From: Streptomyces beijiangensis
GTDB taxonomy: Bacteria > Actinomycetota > Actinomycetes > Streptomycetales > Streptomycetaceae
Length of the DNA: 40,954 bases
Assembly: GCF_017315755.1 (NCBI RefSeq)
Contig: NZ_JAFLRJ010000001.1
Location: 1-40,954 of the forward strand
Direction of reading: 5' to 3'
Part shown: one piece after another, positions 1 to 7,650 of the stretch
Numbering within the stretch: position 1 is the stretch's first letter
Layout of the letters: each line of letters begins with the position of its first letter
Position numbers and translations under genes: made by a program
The notes under the pieces: model-generated
Told to the model about the DNA's origin: nothing
The model's database searches: none
The model's input: the letters and a program-made list of their open reading frames with translations, nothing else

Positions 1-765
1 CTCGTCGAACCGCACCTGCAGTACGTACTGCCCGCCCCCGAAGCTGAACCCCCGTACGTACTCGCCGCTCACGCCCCCGGTCCCGTCCTCGAAGCCGTAC
101 CCGAAGAGATAGGTGTCCCCGGCGCGCAGCCGCGCGTCGAAGAGCAGCTCCGCCACCACAACCCCGCTCTCGCGCTCCCAACGGACCCGACCGGTCCTGC
201 AGTTCTCCCCGGCGCGCACCACCACGCCCGCCGGGTCGCACCCCGGATCGCCGCGGTGGATGGCCAGATAGCGGTCGATGCCGTCGCGGTGGGCGCGTAC
301 GACATGCTCCGAATCGCGCCCCCGGAGCTCACGCCCCGCCCCGATCCGTACCCGCTCGTGATGCCCCACGGTGTGCAGCCCACCGTCGGCCGGCAGTTCC
401 AGCTCGCCGAGCAGCCGCTCGACGGCCCCCGACGACTCGACCAGCGACCGGTAGGAGCGGGTGGCGGGCCGCTCGACCTCCGCCCGCGCGCTCTCCGCGC
501 CCAGGAGCCGCAGCAGAGACTCGCCCGGCAGCTCCAGTACGTCCTCCAGCGCGCGCACGGCCCGCAGCGACTCGGGCCGCTGGGGGCGGCGTGCGCCCTG
601 CTGCCAGTAACTCAGGCTGGTCACGCCGACCTTGATGCCACGACTCGCGAGCCGGTTCTGTACGCGCTGCAGGGGCAGCCCGCGCACCGCGATCGCCGCG
701 CGCAGGGCCAGATGGAAGGGCCCGGTGTGCAGCATCTGCGCGAGATCGGCCTCGGGGTGTCCCAT
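1..765 (-). CDS. HTH (XRE-like) transcriptional regulator, C-terminus cut by window edge
   Basis: The minus-strand frame is open from an ATG at 765 to the window edge (255 codons, no stop). The SD AGGAG lies 5 bases before the ATG. The N-terminus (MGHPEADLAQML, then about residues 18-65 with VRGLPLQRVQNRLASRG and TSLSYWQQG) reads as a DNA-binding helix-turn-helix of the kind found in actinobacterial XRE-like regulators. After it come a leucine-rich stretch and a C-terminal half rich in beta-type sequence (for example DTYLFGYGFEDG) that resembles no domain I can name. That half is probably sensory or for dimerisation. The gene is divergent from a secreted protease gene, and the gap between them carries several GTTCAC boxes that it could bind. 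The DNA-binding role is inferred from the N-terminus; the ligand is unknown. Confidence 0.75.
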   Translation of the reverse strand, partial: MGHPEADLAQMLHTGPFHLALRAAIAVRGLPLQRVQNRLASRGIKVGVTSLSYWQQGARRPQRPESLRAVRALEDVLELPGESLLRLLGAESARAEVERPATRSYRSLVESSGAVERLLGELELPADGGLHTVGHHERVRIGAGRELRGRDSEHVVRAHRDGIDRYLAIHRGDPGCDPAGVVVRAGENCRTGRVRWERESGVVVAELLFDARLRAGDTYLFGYGFEDGTGGVSGEYVRGFSFGGGQYVLQVRFDE

Positions 766-778
766 CCGGACTCCTCAG

Positions 779-866
779 GTGAACGTTCACAACGGGAGCG
801 TGGCGGCGCCGCCGGGCGACCGACCGTACCGGCAAGGGCCGTTCACACTCCACCCGCACTGTTCAC
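779..866. promoter_or_regulatory. Repeated GTTCAC boxes, candidate operators in the divergent regulator/protease gap
   Basis: A perfect 12-base palindrome GTGAACGTTCAC lies at 779-790, 14 bases before the regulator's ATG. Two more GTTCAC copies lie at 841-846 and 861-866, exactly 20 bases apart, about two helical turns. The arrangement fits a regulator that controls its own gene at the palindrome and the protease operon at the direct repeats. Assignment to this regulator is inference. Confidence 0.45.
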
Positions 867-895
867 AGCGCCGTGCCACCCCGCATTGAAGCGTG

Positions 896-924
896 TTGAC
901 CTGAACCCGACAACCATCGATGCT
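896..924 (+). promoter_or_regulatory. Candidate promoter of the protease gene
   Basis: TTGACC at 896-901 is followed after 17 bases by GATGCT at 919-924. This is a plausible sigma-HrdB-type pair about 58 bases before the ATG at 982. The two GTTCAC repeats lie just upstream, at a distance typical of activator sites. No expression evidence is available. Confidence 0.4.
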
Positions 925-981
925 CCTCAGCAGCGTCCGGACGCGCTCCTCCAACCCACCCCCCGCCTCGGGAGGAACGCG

Positions 982-1566
982 ATGCGCAACAAGAAGAGAT
1001 GGCTGTCCGCAGCCGCCCTGCTGGCCGCGGCCGTCTTCGCCGCACCGGCGACGGCGGCCTCGGCCGACCAGACCGCCCCCGCCGCGGCCGCCAAACGCCT
1101 GAACATCACCATGCAGTCCCAGCAGAAGACCAACTGGTGCTGGGCCGCGAGCGGCAACACCATCGCCACCTGGTTCGGCCGCACCTACTCCCAGAACCAG
1201 TTCTGCAACGCGGCGTTCGGCCGTCAGCAGGGCTACGACTGCCCCAACTCCCAGGCCAGTCTCGGCGACGTCCAGAACGGTCTCGACTGGGCGGGCATCA
1301 ACGCCGGTTCGTATGTCACCGGCTGGCTCCGCTACACCACGGTCCAGAGCGAGATCGACGCCAACCGCCCGGTCGAGACACGCATCCAGTGGTCGAGCGG
1401 CGGCGGCCATATGCACGTCCTGTACGGCTACGACCCGGCGAACAGCTGGGTCTACTGGGGCGACCCCTGGCCCTCCAACGACCGCTACAACTGGGCCTCG
1501 CACGCCTGGTACGTGAACAACAACGAGTTCTCCTGGACCCACTCCCTCTACCGGATCGGGGCGTGA
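982..1566 (+). CDS. Secreted papain-like cysteine protease
   Basis: 194 residues. The ATG at 982 has the SD GGAGG 6 bases upstream. The first 30 or so residues form a Sec signal peptide (RNKKRW, a hydrophobic core, then ATA-A as a likely cleavage site). The mature part shows a papain-like triad layout: Cys53 in NWCWAAS, His143 in [12 protein letters not shown], and an Asp in YWGDPW. This is the pattern of the bacterial papain-like/AvrRpt2-type peptidases (C39/C70 relatives). At about 165 residues the mature domain is compact with no extra binding modules, though two further Cys (FCNAAF, YDCPNS) could form a disulfide. It is 5 bases upstream of a secreted membrane-anchored protein gene, so the two are surely co-transcribed. 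The substrate is unknown. Longer upstream reading in this frame crosses the operator region and was not used. Confidence 0.85.
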   Translation: MRNKKRWLSAAALLAAAVFAAPATAASADQTAPAAAAKRLNITMQSQQKTNWCWAASGNTIATWFGRTYSQNQFCNAAFGRQQGYDCPNSQASLGDVQNGLDWAGINAGSYVTGWLRYTTVQSEIDANRPVETRIQWSSGGGHMHVLYGYDPANSWVYWGDPWPSNDRYNWASHAWYVNNNEFSWTHSLYRIGA

Positions 1567-1571
1567 CACCG

Positions 1572-2357
1572 ATGAACGGACGTCTCTGCCGGTCGGTCCT
1601 CGCCGGCTCCGCGACCACGCTCCTCCTGCTCGCGGCCCCGCACGCGTCGGCCGACACCCCGGCCCCGGACGAGAAGGCCGCCCACGAAGCGGCCACCGCC
1701 CCCGCCACCCTCACCACCCTCTCCCGCTACTTCGCCCGCGACGGCAAGGTCGCGGCTGCCGCGGCCGCCCCGCACATCGAGGGAAGGGCCGTCCCCGTCT
1801 ACACCCTCGCCCCGGACTTCGTCGCGGGCCGCCCCGGCGCCGCGGTCGCCCGCCTGGACTTCATGGCCAGTACGGCGGTCTCGTCCGACGGCCGGAAGGC
1901 GTCCCTGTGGACCGCGCGGCAGGGCTCCTCCTGGCAGGTGGTGAACATCGCCTCAGGCGACGACGAGACCCGCTACAGCGCGGCAGGCGCCCGCAGGCTC
2001 CCCGGCGGCACGGTCTTCCGGGAGCCGCAGGCCGACGCCTGGTACGTACAGAAGGGCGCCAGGGTCCTGCCCCTGGACGAGGACGCGGTACGGGCGGTCG
2101 GCGCCGGAGGCACCACCCTCACCGCCTACCAGCGCCAGGTGCGGAAGGCCTACGGGGACAAGCTCCCGGGCTCCGCCTACGCCAAGTCCGGCAAGGCGGG
2201 CGGCTACGGCGCACCGCAGGCCGCGAGCGGAACCGAGGCCGCACAGGCCGCCCCGCCCGCCAAGGACGACTCCGCCCTCGACCCCGCCGCCGCGGGAGCC
2301 GCGGGAGCCGTCCTGCTGGCCCTCACCACCGCGGCCGTGCGCCTGCGCCGCCGCTGA
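1572..2357 (+). CDS. Secreted, C-terminally membrane-anchored protein of unknown function
   Basis: 261 residues from an ATG 5 bases after the protease stop. A signal peptide ([22 protein letters not shown]) is followed by an Ala-rich mature domain. Near the C-terminus a Gly/Ala/Pro-rich linker leads to a hydrophobic segment ([16 protein letters not shown]) ending in RLRRR. That is the layout of a type I membrane anchor facing the cell exterior; no LPxTG-type sortase motif is present. I do not recognise the central domain. It contains short strand-like stretches ([35 protein letters not shown]) and phrases such as [14 protein letters not shown]. Coupling to the upstream protease suggests that it anchors, matures or inhibits that enzyme, or is its target. 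This is inference from position only. Confidence 0.8.
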   Translation: MNGRLCRSVLAGSATTLLLLAAPHASADTPAPDEKAAHEAATAPATLTTLSRYFARDGKVAAAAAAPHIEGRAVPVYTLAPDFVAGRPGAAVARLDFMASTAVSSDGRKASLWTARQGSSWQVVNIASGDDETRYSAAGARRLPGGTVFREPQADAWYVQKGARVLPLDEDAVRAVGAGGTTLTAYQRQVRKAYGDKLPGSAYAKSGKAGGYGAPQAASGTEAAQAAPPAKDDSALDPAAAGAAGAVLLALTTAAVRLRRR

Positions 2358-2361
2358 TCCC

Positions 2362-2391
2362 GGGGCCCGCCCGCCTCCCCGGGCGGGCCCC
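2362..2391 (+). terminator. Strong hairpin terminator after the protease pair
   Basis: A perfect 12-bp GC stem (2362-2373 with 2380-2391) around a 6-base loop begins 5 bases after the TGA at 2357. There is no U-tract, as is usual in Streptomyces. It separates the protease pair from uvrC. Confidence 0.8.
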
Positions 2392-2422
2392 ACTGTCAGC
2401 CCCCGCCAGTAGGCTGTCCACC

Positions 2423-4432
2423 ATGGCCGACCCCTCCAGTTACCGCCCGAAGCCGGGACAGATCCCCGACTCGCCGGGGGTCTACAAATTCCGCGACGAA
2501 CACCACCGGGTGATCTACGTGGGCAAGGCGAAAAGCCTCCGCCCGCGCCTCTCGTCGTACTTCCAGGATCTGGCCAATCTCCATCCGCGTACGCGCACGA
2601 TGGTCACGACGGCAGCCTCGGTCGAGTGGACGGTGGTCTCCACCGAGGTCGAGGCGCTGCAGCTGGAGTACTCCTGGATCAAGGAGTTCGACCCGCGCTT
2701 CAACGTCAAGTACCGCGACGACAAGAGCTATCCGTCCCTCGCGGTGACGCTCAACGAGGAATTCCCCCGCGTCCAGGTGATGCGCGGACCCAAGAAGAAG
2801 GGCGTGCGCTACTTCGGTCCGTACGGCCACGCCTGGGCGATCCGCGAGACCGTCGACCTGATGCTCCGCGTCTTCCCCGTCCGCACCTGCTCGGCCGGGG
2901 TCTTCAAGCGCTCCGCCCAGATCGGCCGCCCCTGCCTCCTCGGCTACATCGGCAAGTGCTCGGCCCCCTGCGTCGGCCGTGTCACCCCCGAGGAGCACCG
3001 CGAACTGGCCGAGGAATTCTGCGACTTCATGGCCGGCCGCACGGGTACGTACATCCGCCGCCTGGAGCAGCAGATGCGCGAGGCGGCGGAGGAGATGGAG
3101 TACGAGAAGGCCGGCCGTCTGCGCGACGACATCGAGGCCCTCAGGCGCGCCCTGGAGAAGAACGCCGTCGTCTTCAACGACGCCACCGACGCGGACCTGA
3201 TCGCCGTCGCCGAGGACGAGCTGGAAGCCGCTGTCCAGATCTTCCATGTCCGCGGGGGCCGGGTCCGCGGCCAGCGCGGCTGGGTGACGGACAAGGTCGA
3301 GGCCGTCGACACCGCGGGCCTCGTCGAGCACGCGCTGCAGCAGCTGTACGGCGAGGAGAAGGGCGACGCCGTTCCCAAGGAGGTCCTGGTCCCCGCGCTC
3401 CCCGAGCAGGAGACGGCCGTCGCGGCCTGGCTCGCCGAACGCCGTGGCTCGAACGTGTCGCTCCGTATCCCGCAGCGCGGCGACAAGAAGGACCTGATGG
3501 CGACGGTCCAGCGCAACGCGCAGCAGACCCTGATCCTGCACAAGACCAAGCGCGCGTCGGACCTCACCACGCGCTCGCGCGCCCTGGAGGAGATCGCCGA
3601 GGCGCTGGACCTGGACTCGGCGCCGCTGCGCATCGAGTGCTACGACATCTCCCATCTGCAGGGCGACGACGTGGTGGCCTCGATGGTGGTCTTCGAGGAC
3701 GGCCTGGCCCGCAAGAGCGAGTACCGCCGCTTCCAGATCAAGAGCTTCGAGGGCCAGGACGACGTCCGCTCGATGCACGAGGTCATCACCCGCCGCTTCC
3801 GGCGCTATCTCTCCGAGAAGGAGCAGACGGGGGAGTGGACGGAGCAGGACGCGCCGGCCCCGGACGCGTCCACCGAACCGGAATCCCCCGCCGGGGACGA
3901 CGGCCGCCCCAAGCGCTTCGCCTACCCGCCCCAGCTCCTGGTGGTCGACGGCGGCCAGCCCCAGGTCGCCGCCGCCCAGCGCGCCCTGGACGAGCTGGGG
4001 ATCGACGACATCGCCATCTGCGGCCTCGCCAAGCGCCTCGAAGAGGTCTGGCTCCCCGGCGACGACGACCCGGTCGTCCTGCCGCGCTCCAGCGAAGGCC
4101 TCTACCTCCTCCAGCGGGTACGTGACGAGGCTCACCGCTTCGCCATCACCTACCAGCGCGCCAAGCGGGCCAAGCGCTTCAAGGCGGGCCCGCTGGACGC
4201 CGTCCCCGGCCTGGGCGAAACGCGCAAGCAGGCCCTCATCAAGCACTTCGGCTCGGTGAAGAAGCTGAAACAGGCCACAATTGACCAGATCTGCGATGTT
4301 CCCGGGATAGGCCGCAAGACGGCCGAGACCGTGGCCGCGGCACTCGCCCAGGCGGCTCCGGCCGCACCCGCCGTGAACACGGCAACAGGAGAGATCATGG
4401 AAGACGACGGGGGCAGCACACATGAGCAGTGA
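2423..4432 (+). CDS. uvrC: Excinuclease ABC subunit C
   Basis: 669 residues. UvrC makes the 3' and 5' incisions around bulky DNA lesions after UvrA/UvrB loading, in nucleotide excision repair. Visible domains in order: GIY-YIG nuclease at about residues 15-95 ([14 protein letters not shown]); a Cys-containing segment ([21 protein letters not shown]); a UVR coiled-coil UvrB contact ([23 protein letters not shown]); an RNase H-like nuclease ([20 protein letters not shown] and [11 protein letters not shown]); and a C-terminal double helix-hairpin-helix ([24 protein letters not shown]). An acidic, Pro-rich insert (about residues 470-495) lies inside the nuclease half. Length is normal for actinobacteria. 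The ATG at 2423 gives the expected N-terminus [15 protein letters not shown]. Its 3' end overlaps rapZ by 11 bases, so it heads the uvrC-rapZ-yvcK-whiA unit. Confidence 0.97.
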   Translation: MADPSSYRPKPGQIPDSPGVYKFRDEHHRVIYVGKAKSLRPRLSSYFQDLANLHPRTRTMVTTAASVEWTVVSTEVEALQLEYSWIKEFDPRFNVKYRDDKSYPSLAVTLNEEFPRVQVMRGPKKKGVRYFGPYGHAWAIRETVDLMLRVFPVRTCSAGVFKRSAQIGRPCLLGYIGKCSAPCVGRVTPEEHRELAEEFCDFMAGRTGTYIRRLEQQMREAAEEMEYEKAGRLRDDIEALRRALEKNAVVFNDATDADLIAVAEDELEAAVQIFHVRGGRVRGQRGWVTDKVEAVDTAGLVEHALQQLYGEEKGDAVPKEVLVPALPEQETAVAAWLAERRGSNVSLRIPQRGDKKDLMATVQRNAQQTLILHKTKRASDLTTRSRALEEIAEALDLDSAPLRIECYDISHLQGDDVVASMVVFEDGLARKSEYRRFQIKSFEGQDDVRSMHEVITRRFRRYLSEKEQTGEWTEQDAPAPDASTEPESPAGDDGRPKRFAYPPQLLVVDGGQPQVAAAQRALDELGIDDIAICGLAKRLEEVWLPGDDDPVVLPRSSEGLYLLQRVRDEAHRFAITYQRAKRAKRFKAGPLDAVPGLGETRKQALIKHFGSVKKLKQATIDQICDVPGIGRKTAETVAAALAQAAPAAPAVNTATGEIMEDDGGSTHEQ

Positions 4433-5429
4433 CGATCAAGAACTTGAGCACCAGCAGGAACAGGATCAGGAGCAAGAGCACCAGCAGGAGCAAGAGCAAG
4501 AGCAAGAACAGGACGGAGCAGACGTGAGTACGGGCAGCGCCACGCCGGCCATCGAGGCCGCCGAACCGGCCATCCCCGAGTTGGTGATCATCTCCGGGAT
4601 GTCGGGCGCGGGACGGTCCACCGCGGCGAAGTGCCTGGAGGACCTCGGCTGGTTCGTCGTCGACAACCTGCCGCCCGCCCTGATCCCCACCATGGTCGAG
4701 CTCGGCGCCCGCTCGCAGGGCAACGTGGCCCGTATCGCCGTCGTCGTCGACGTCCGTGGCCGCCGCTTCTTCGACAATCTGCGCGAATCCCTCGCGGACC
4801 TCGCGGCCAAGCACGTCACCCGCAGGATCGTCTTCCTCGAGTCCTCCGACGACGCCCTCGTCCGCAGGTTCGAATCCGTACGGCGCCCGCACCCCCTCCA
4901 GGGCGACGGCCGCATCGTCGACGGGATCGCCGCCGAGCGTGATCTGCTGCGCGAGCTGCGCGGCGACGCCGACCTGGTGATCGACACCTCCTCGCTCAAC
5001 GTCCATGAGCTGCGCGCCAAGATGGACGCCCAGTTCGCGGGCGACGAGGAGCCCGAGCTGCGGGCCACCGTGATGTCCTTCGGCTTCAAGTACGGCCTGC
5101 CGGTCGACGCCGACCTCGTCGTCGACATGCGCTTCCTCCCCAACCCGCACTGGGTCCCGGAGCTGCGCCCCTTCACCGGACTGAACGAAGAGGTCTCCAA
5201 CTACGTCTTCAACCAGCCAGGCGCCAAGGAGTTCCTCGACCGCTACACCGAGCTGCTCCAGCTGATCGCCGCGGGCTACCGCCGCGAGGGCAAGCGGTAC
5301 GTCACCATCGCGGTCGGCTGCACCGGCGGCAAGCACCGCTCGGTCGCCACCTCCGAGAAGCTCGCCAAGCGGCTCGCCGCCGCCGGGGTGGAGACGGTGA
5401 TCGTCCACCGCGACATGGGGCGCGAGTGA
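4422..5429 (+). CDS. rapZ: RapZ-family nucleotide-binding protein (P-loop, YvcJ type)
   Basis: 335 residues if started at ATG 4422. A P-loop lies at about residues 59-67 (GMSGAGRST), followed by the family segments [23 protein letters not shown] and the C-terminal [10 protein letters not shown]. In enteric bacteria RapZ is an RNA adaptor that controls GlmS; the actinobacterial and Firmicutes members bind and hydrolyse nucleotides, with a less defined role. Residues 9-30 are only E, Q, H and D, encoded by a tandem repeat. An in-frame GTG at 4524 (residue 35) has its own GGAG 5 bases upstream and would give a protein without this tract, starting VSTGSATP, so either start is possible. It overlaps uvrC upstream and yvcK by 4 bases (GTGA) downstream. 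Conservation of the core is clear; only the N-terminus is uncertain. Confidence 0.93.
   Translation: MSSDDQELEHQQEQDQEQEHQQEQEQEQEQDGADVSTGSATPAIEAAEPAIPELVIISGMSGAGRSTAAKCLEDLGWFVVDNLPPALIPTMVELGARSQGNVARIAVVVDVRGRRFFDNLRESLADLAAKHVTRRIVFLESSDDALVRRFESVRRPHPLQGDGRIVDGIAAERDLLRELRGDADLVIDTSSLNVHELRAKMDAQFAGDEEPELRATVMSFGFKYGLPVDADLVVDMRFLPNPHWVPELRPFTGLNEEVSNYVFNQPGAKEFLDRYTELLQLIAAGYRREGKRYVTIAVGCTGGKHRSVATSEKLAKRLAAAGVETVIVHRDMGRE
4446..4511 (+). repeat. Glu/Gln-coding tandem repeat in the rapZ 5' end
   Basis: 66 bases built from GAG/GAA and CAG/CAA codons, with the 12-mer GAGCACCAGCAG present twice (from 4446 and from 4476). It encodes a 22-residue E/Q/H/D-only tract. GC content here is much lower than in the flanking coding sequence. 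It probably arose by slippage. Confidence 0.85.
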
Positions 5430-6460
5430 AGTCGTCCCTGCGGCTGAACCGGCTGAACCGGCTGAACCGGCTGAACCGACAGAACCACAAGCGGGGCGCC
5501 CAGCCCAAGACCGTCGCCCTCGGCGGCGGCATGGGCCTGTCCGCCTCGCTCACCGCGCTGCGCCGGATCACCGGTGACCTCACCGCCGTGGTCACCGTCG
5601 CCGACGACGGCGGCTCCAGCGGGCGCCTGCGCGACGAGCTCGGCGTTCTCCCGCCGGGCGACCTCCGCAAGGCCCTCGCCGCGCTCTGCGGCGACGACGA
5701 CTGGGGCCAGACCTGGTCCCGCGTCATCCAGCACCGCTTCGAGTCCAAGGGTGACCTGCACGAACACGCGGTCGGAAACCTTCTCATCGTGGCCCTCTGG
5801 GAGCAGCTCGGCGACCACGTCCAGGCCCTGGATCTGGTCGGCAAGCTGCTCGGCGCGCACGGCAGGGTGCTGCCCATGTCCGCGGTCCCGCTGGAGCTGG
5901 AGGCTCTCGTACGGGGCCACGACCCGGACCGCCCCGACGACGTGGACACCGTCCGTGGCCAGGCCACCGTCGCCCTCACCCCGGGCGAGGTCCAGTCCGT
6001 CCACCTTGTCCCGAGTGATCCGCCGGCCGTCCCGGAGGCCGTCGCCGCGGTCCTCGACGCGGACTGGGTGGTGCTCGGTCCCGGGTCCTGGTTCTCCTCC
6101 GTGATCCCGCACCTCCTGGTGCCGGAACTGCTCGACGCGCTCACCGTGACGAAGGCCCGGAAGGTCCTTTCGCTCAACCTCGCGCCACAACCCGGAGAAA
6201 CCGATGGCTTCTCACCGCAGCGTCATTTGGAGGTTTTGGCCCGACACGCCCCTAAACTCGCCTTCGACGTGGTGTTGGCCGATCAGGCCGCCGTGCGAGA
6301 CCGGGAGAGCCTGACCGAAGCCGCAAAACGGCTCGGGGCGACGGTCGAGCTGGCGCCGGTGGCATCGCCCGGCAGCTCGGCGACACATGACCCGGAGCTG
6401 CTGGCCGCCGCGTACGACCGTATTTTTCGGATGCATGGAAGGATCGGCCCATGGCGATGA
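5426..6460 (+). CDS. yvcK: YvcK/GlmR family gluconeogenesis-morphogenesis protein (UPF0052)
   Basis: 344 residues from a GTG that overlaps the rapZ stop (GTGA). The core shows the family signature [15 protein letters not shown] (about residues 33-47), then [28 protein letters not shown] and [12 protein letters not shown], a Rossmann-like CofD-related fold that binds UDP-GlcNAc in Bacillus GlmR. In other bacteria the protein links central carbon flux to cell-wall precursor supply. The first 20 residues are unusual: four LNR repeats from a 9-base tandem repeat precede the conserved domain by about 10 residues. The 3' end overlaps whiA by 10 bases. The uvrC-rapZ-yvcK-whiA order is standard in actinobacteria. 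The last 200 bases use more AT-ending codons than the rest of the gene. Confidence 0.94.
   Translation: MKSSLRLNRLNRLNRLNRQNHKRGAQPKTVALGGGMGLSASLTALRRITGDLTAVVTVADDGGSSGRLRDELGVLPPGDLRKALAALCGDDDWGQTWSRVIQHRFESKGDLHEHAVGNLLIVALWEQLGDHVQALDLVGKLLGAHGRVLPMSAVPLELEALVRGHDPDRPDDVDTVRGQATVALTPGEVQSVHLVPSDPPAVPEAVAAVLDADWVVLGPGSWFSSVIPHLLVPELLDALTVTKARKVLSLNLAPQPGETDGFSPQRHLEVLARHAPKLAFDVVLADQAAVRDRESLTEAAKRLGATVELAPVASPGSSATHDPELLAAAYDRIFRMHGRIGPWR
5441..5485 (+). repeat. 9-base tandem repeat (CGGCTGAAC) at the yvcK start
   Basis: Four perfect copies (5441-5449, 5450-5458, 5459-5467, 5468-5476) and one degenerate copy (CGACAGAAC, 5477-5485). In frame they encode a basic LNR repeat. The array starts 15 bases after the GTG start, so copy-number change would alter the N-terminus without a frameshift. 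Confidence 0.95.
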
Positions 6461-7440
6461 CGGCAGCGGTGAAGGACGAAATTTCCCGGCTTCCCGTCAC
6501 CCGGACCTGCTGCAGGAAGGCGGAGGTCTCGGCGATTCTTCGGTTCGCGGGCGGTCTCCACTTGGTGAGCGGCCGGATTGTGATCGAGGCGGAGCTGGAC
6601 ACCGCGATGGCGGCGCGCAGGCTCAAGCGGGACATTCTGGAAATCTTCGGGCACAGCTCGGAGCTGATTGTGATGGCACCCGGCGGTCTGCGCCGGGGTT
6701 CTCGTTTTGTCGTACGGGTCGTGGCGGGCGGCGACCAGCTGGCCCGCCAGACGGGGCTCGTGGACGGCCGCGGGCGCCCCATCAGGGGTCTCCCGCCGCA
6801 GGTGGTCTCGGGGGCCACCTGCGACGCCGAGGCGGCCTGGCGCGGGGCCTTCCTCGCCCATGGCTCGCTCACCGAGCCCGGCCGCTCCTCCTCCCTGGAG
6901 GTGACCTGCCCGGGACCCGAGGCCGCGCTCGCCCTGGTCGGTGCGGCCCGCAGGCTGCAGATCGCGTCCAAGGCGCGCGAGGTGCGCGGCGTCGACCGCG
7001 TGGTCGTACGGGACGGGGACGCGATCGGCGCCCTGCTGACCCGGCTCGGCGCGCACGATTCGGTACTGGCCTGGGAGGAGCGGCGGATGCGCCGCGAGGT
7101 CCGCGCCACGGCCAACCGCCTCGCCAACTTCGACGACGCCAACCTGCGCCGCTCGGCACGTGCCGCGGTCGCCGCGGGCGCCCGGGTCCAGCGCGCGCTG
7201 GAAATCCTCGCCGACGAGGTGCCCGAGCACCTGGCCGCCGCGGGCCGGCTGCGCATGGAGCACAAGCAGGCCTCGCTGGAGGAGCTGGGCGCGCTCGCCG
7301 ACCCGCCGCTGACCAAGGACGCGGTCGCGGGCCGTATCCGCCGTCTGCTCGCCATGGCCGACAAGCGGGCCCAGGACCTGGGGATTCCGGGGACGGAGTC
7401 CAACCTCAGCGAGGAGCTGGACGACAGCCTCGTCGGCTGA
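6451..7440 (+). CDS. whiA: Sporulation regulator WhiA
   Basis: 329 residues from ATG 6451, inside the end of yvcK; a second ATG at 6457 also overlaps the yvcK stop. WhiA has a LAGLIDADG homing-endonuclease-like fold (about residues 1-215; [18 protein letters not shown], then GAFLAHGSL) without nuclease function, and a C-terminal helix-turn-helix ([31 protein letters not shown], about residues 275-305). In Streptomyces it acts with WhiB to stop aerial growth and start septation. The first 250 bases carry several ATT and TTG codons that are rare elsewhere here, which may reflect an internal promoter or other nucleotide constraint. An SD-like GGAAGG lies at 6437-6442. Confidence 0.96.
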   Translation: MAMTAAVKDEISRLPVTRTCCRKAEVSAILRFAGGLHLVSGRIVIEAELDTAMAARRLKRDILEIFGHSSELIVMAPGGLRRGSRFVVRVVAGGDQLARQTGLVDGRGRPIRGLPPQVVSGATCDAEAAWRGAFLAHGSLTEPGRSSSLEVTCPGPEAALALVGAARRLQIASKAREVRGVDRVVVRDGDAIGALLTRLGAHDSVLAWEERRMRREVRATANRLANFDDANLRRSARAAVAAGARVQRALEILADEVPEHLAAAGRLRMEHKQASLEELGALADPPLTKDAVAGRIRRLLAMADKRAQDLGIPGTESNLSEELDDSLVG

Positions 7441-7443
7441 GCA

Positions 7444-7487
7444 GGGCCTGAACCGGACCTGAACCGGACCTGAGCCGGACCTGAACC
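7444..7487 (+). repeat. 11-base tandem repeat after whiA
   Basis: Four contiguous units of about GGACCTGAACC (7444-7454, 7455-7465, 7466-7476, 7477-7487) differ at one or two positions. They begin 4 bases after the whiA stop. The unit resembles the 9-base CGGCTGAAC repeat at the start of yvcK. Confidence 0.9.
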
Positions 7488-7506
7488 ACCCCCTCCCTTT
7501 CCGCCG

Positions 7507-7542
7507 ACCGCTGCCGGGCCCCCACGGGGACCCGGCAGCGGT
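7507..7542 (+). terminator. Terminator hairpin closing the uvrC-whiA operon
   Basis: A perfect 12-bp stem (7507-7518 with 7531-7542) surrounds a 12-base loop in which CCCC and GGGG can extend the pairing. It is the only strong hairpin between whiA and the carboxypeptidase gene. Confidence 0.8.
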
Positions 7543-7578
7543 TCTCTGGGTTCCGGTTGCGTACCCTTTTACGCCCCC

Positions 7579-7600
7579 TTGACATGATCATGAGGTGTCA
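7579..7600 (+). promoter_or_regulatory. TTGACA box inside nested dyads upstream of the carboxypeptidase gene
   Basis: A perfect TTGACA (7579-7584) overlaps two dyads: CATGATCATG at 7583-7592 and TGACA-N11-TGTCA at 7580-7600. No good -10 follows at 17-19 bases, so this may be an operator or an activator-dependent promoter. The gene starts 50 bases further on. Confidence 0.35.
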
Positions 7601-7650
7601 CCAGCCTGGCGTCATTCCACTCACGTGGCAGACAACAGCAAGGGGGGCTC

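Noticed and set aside
982..2357. Protease pair as a toxin-antitoxin or contact-dependent system
   Set aside because: There is no toxin domain, delivery module or immunity-like gene; only a hypothetical anchored partner is seen.
1907..2422. Upstream in-frame extension of uvrC
   Set aside because: It crosses the preceding gene and its terminator; [12 protein letters not shown] at 2423 is the normal N-terminus.
2396..4423. Long minus-strand open frame opposite uvrC
   Set aside because: It is a shadow of the strongly supported uvrC gene.
5441..7487. Short tandem repeats as a CRISPR array
   Set aside because: Units of 9-11 bases are contiguous without spacers, and no cas genes are present.
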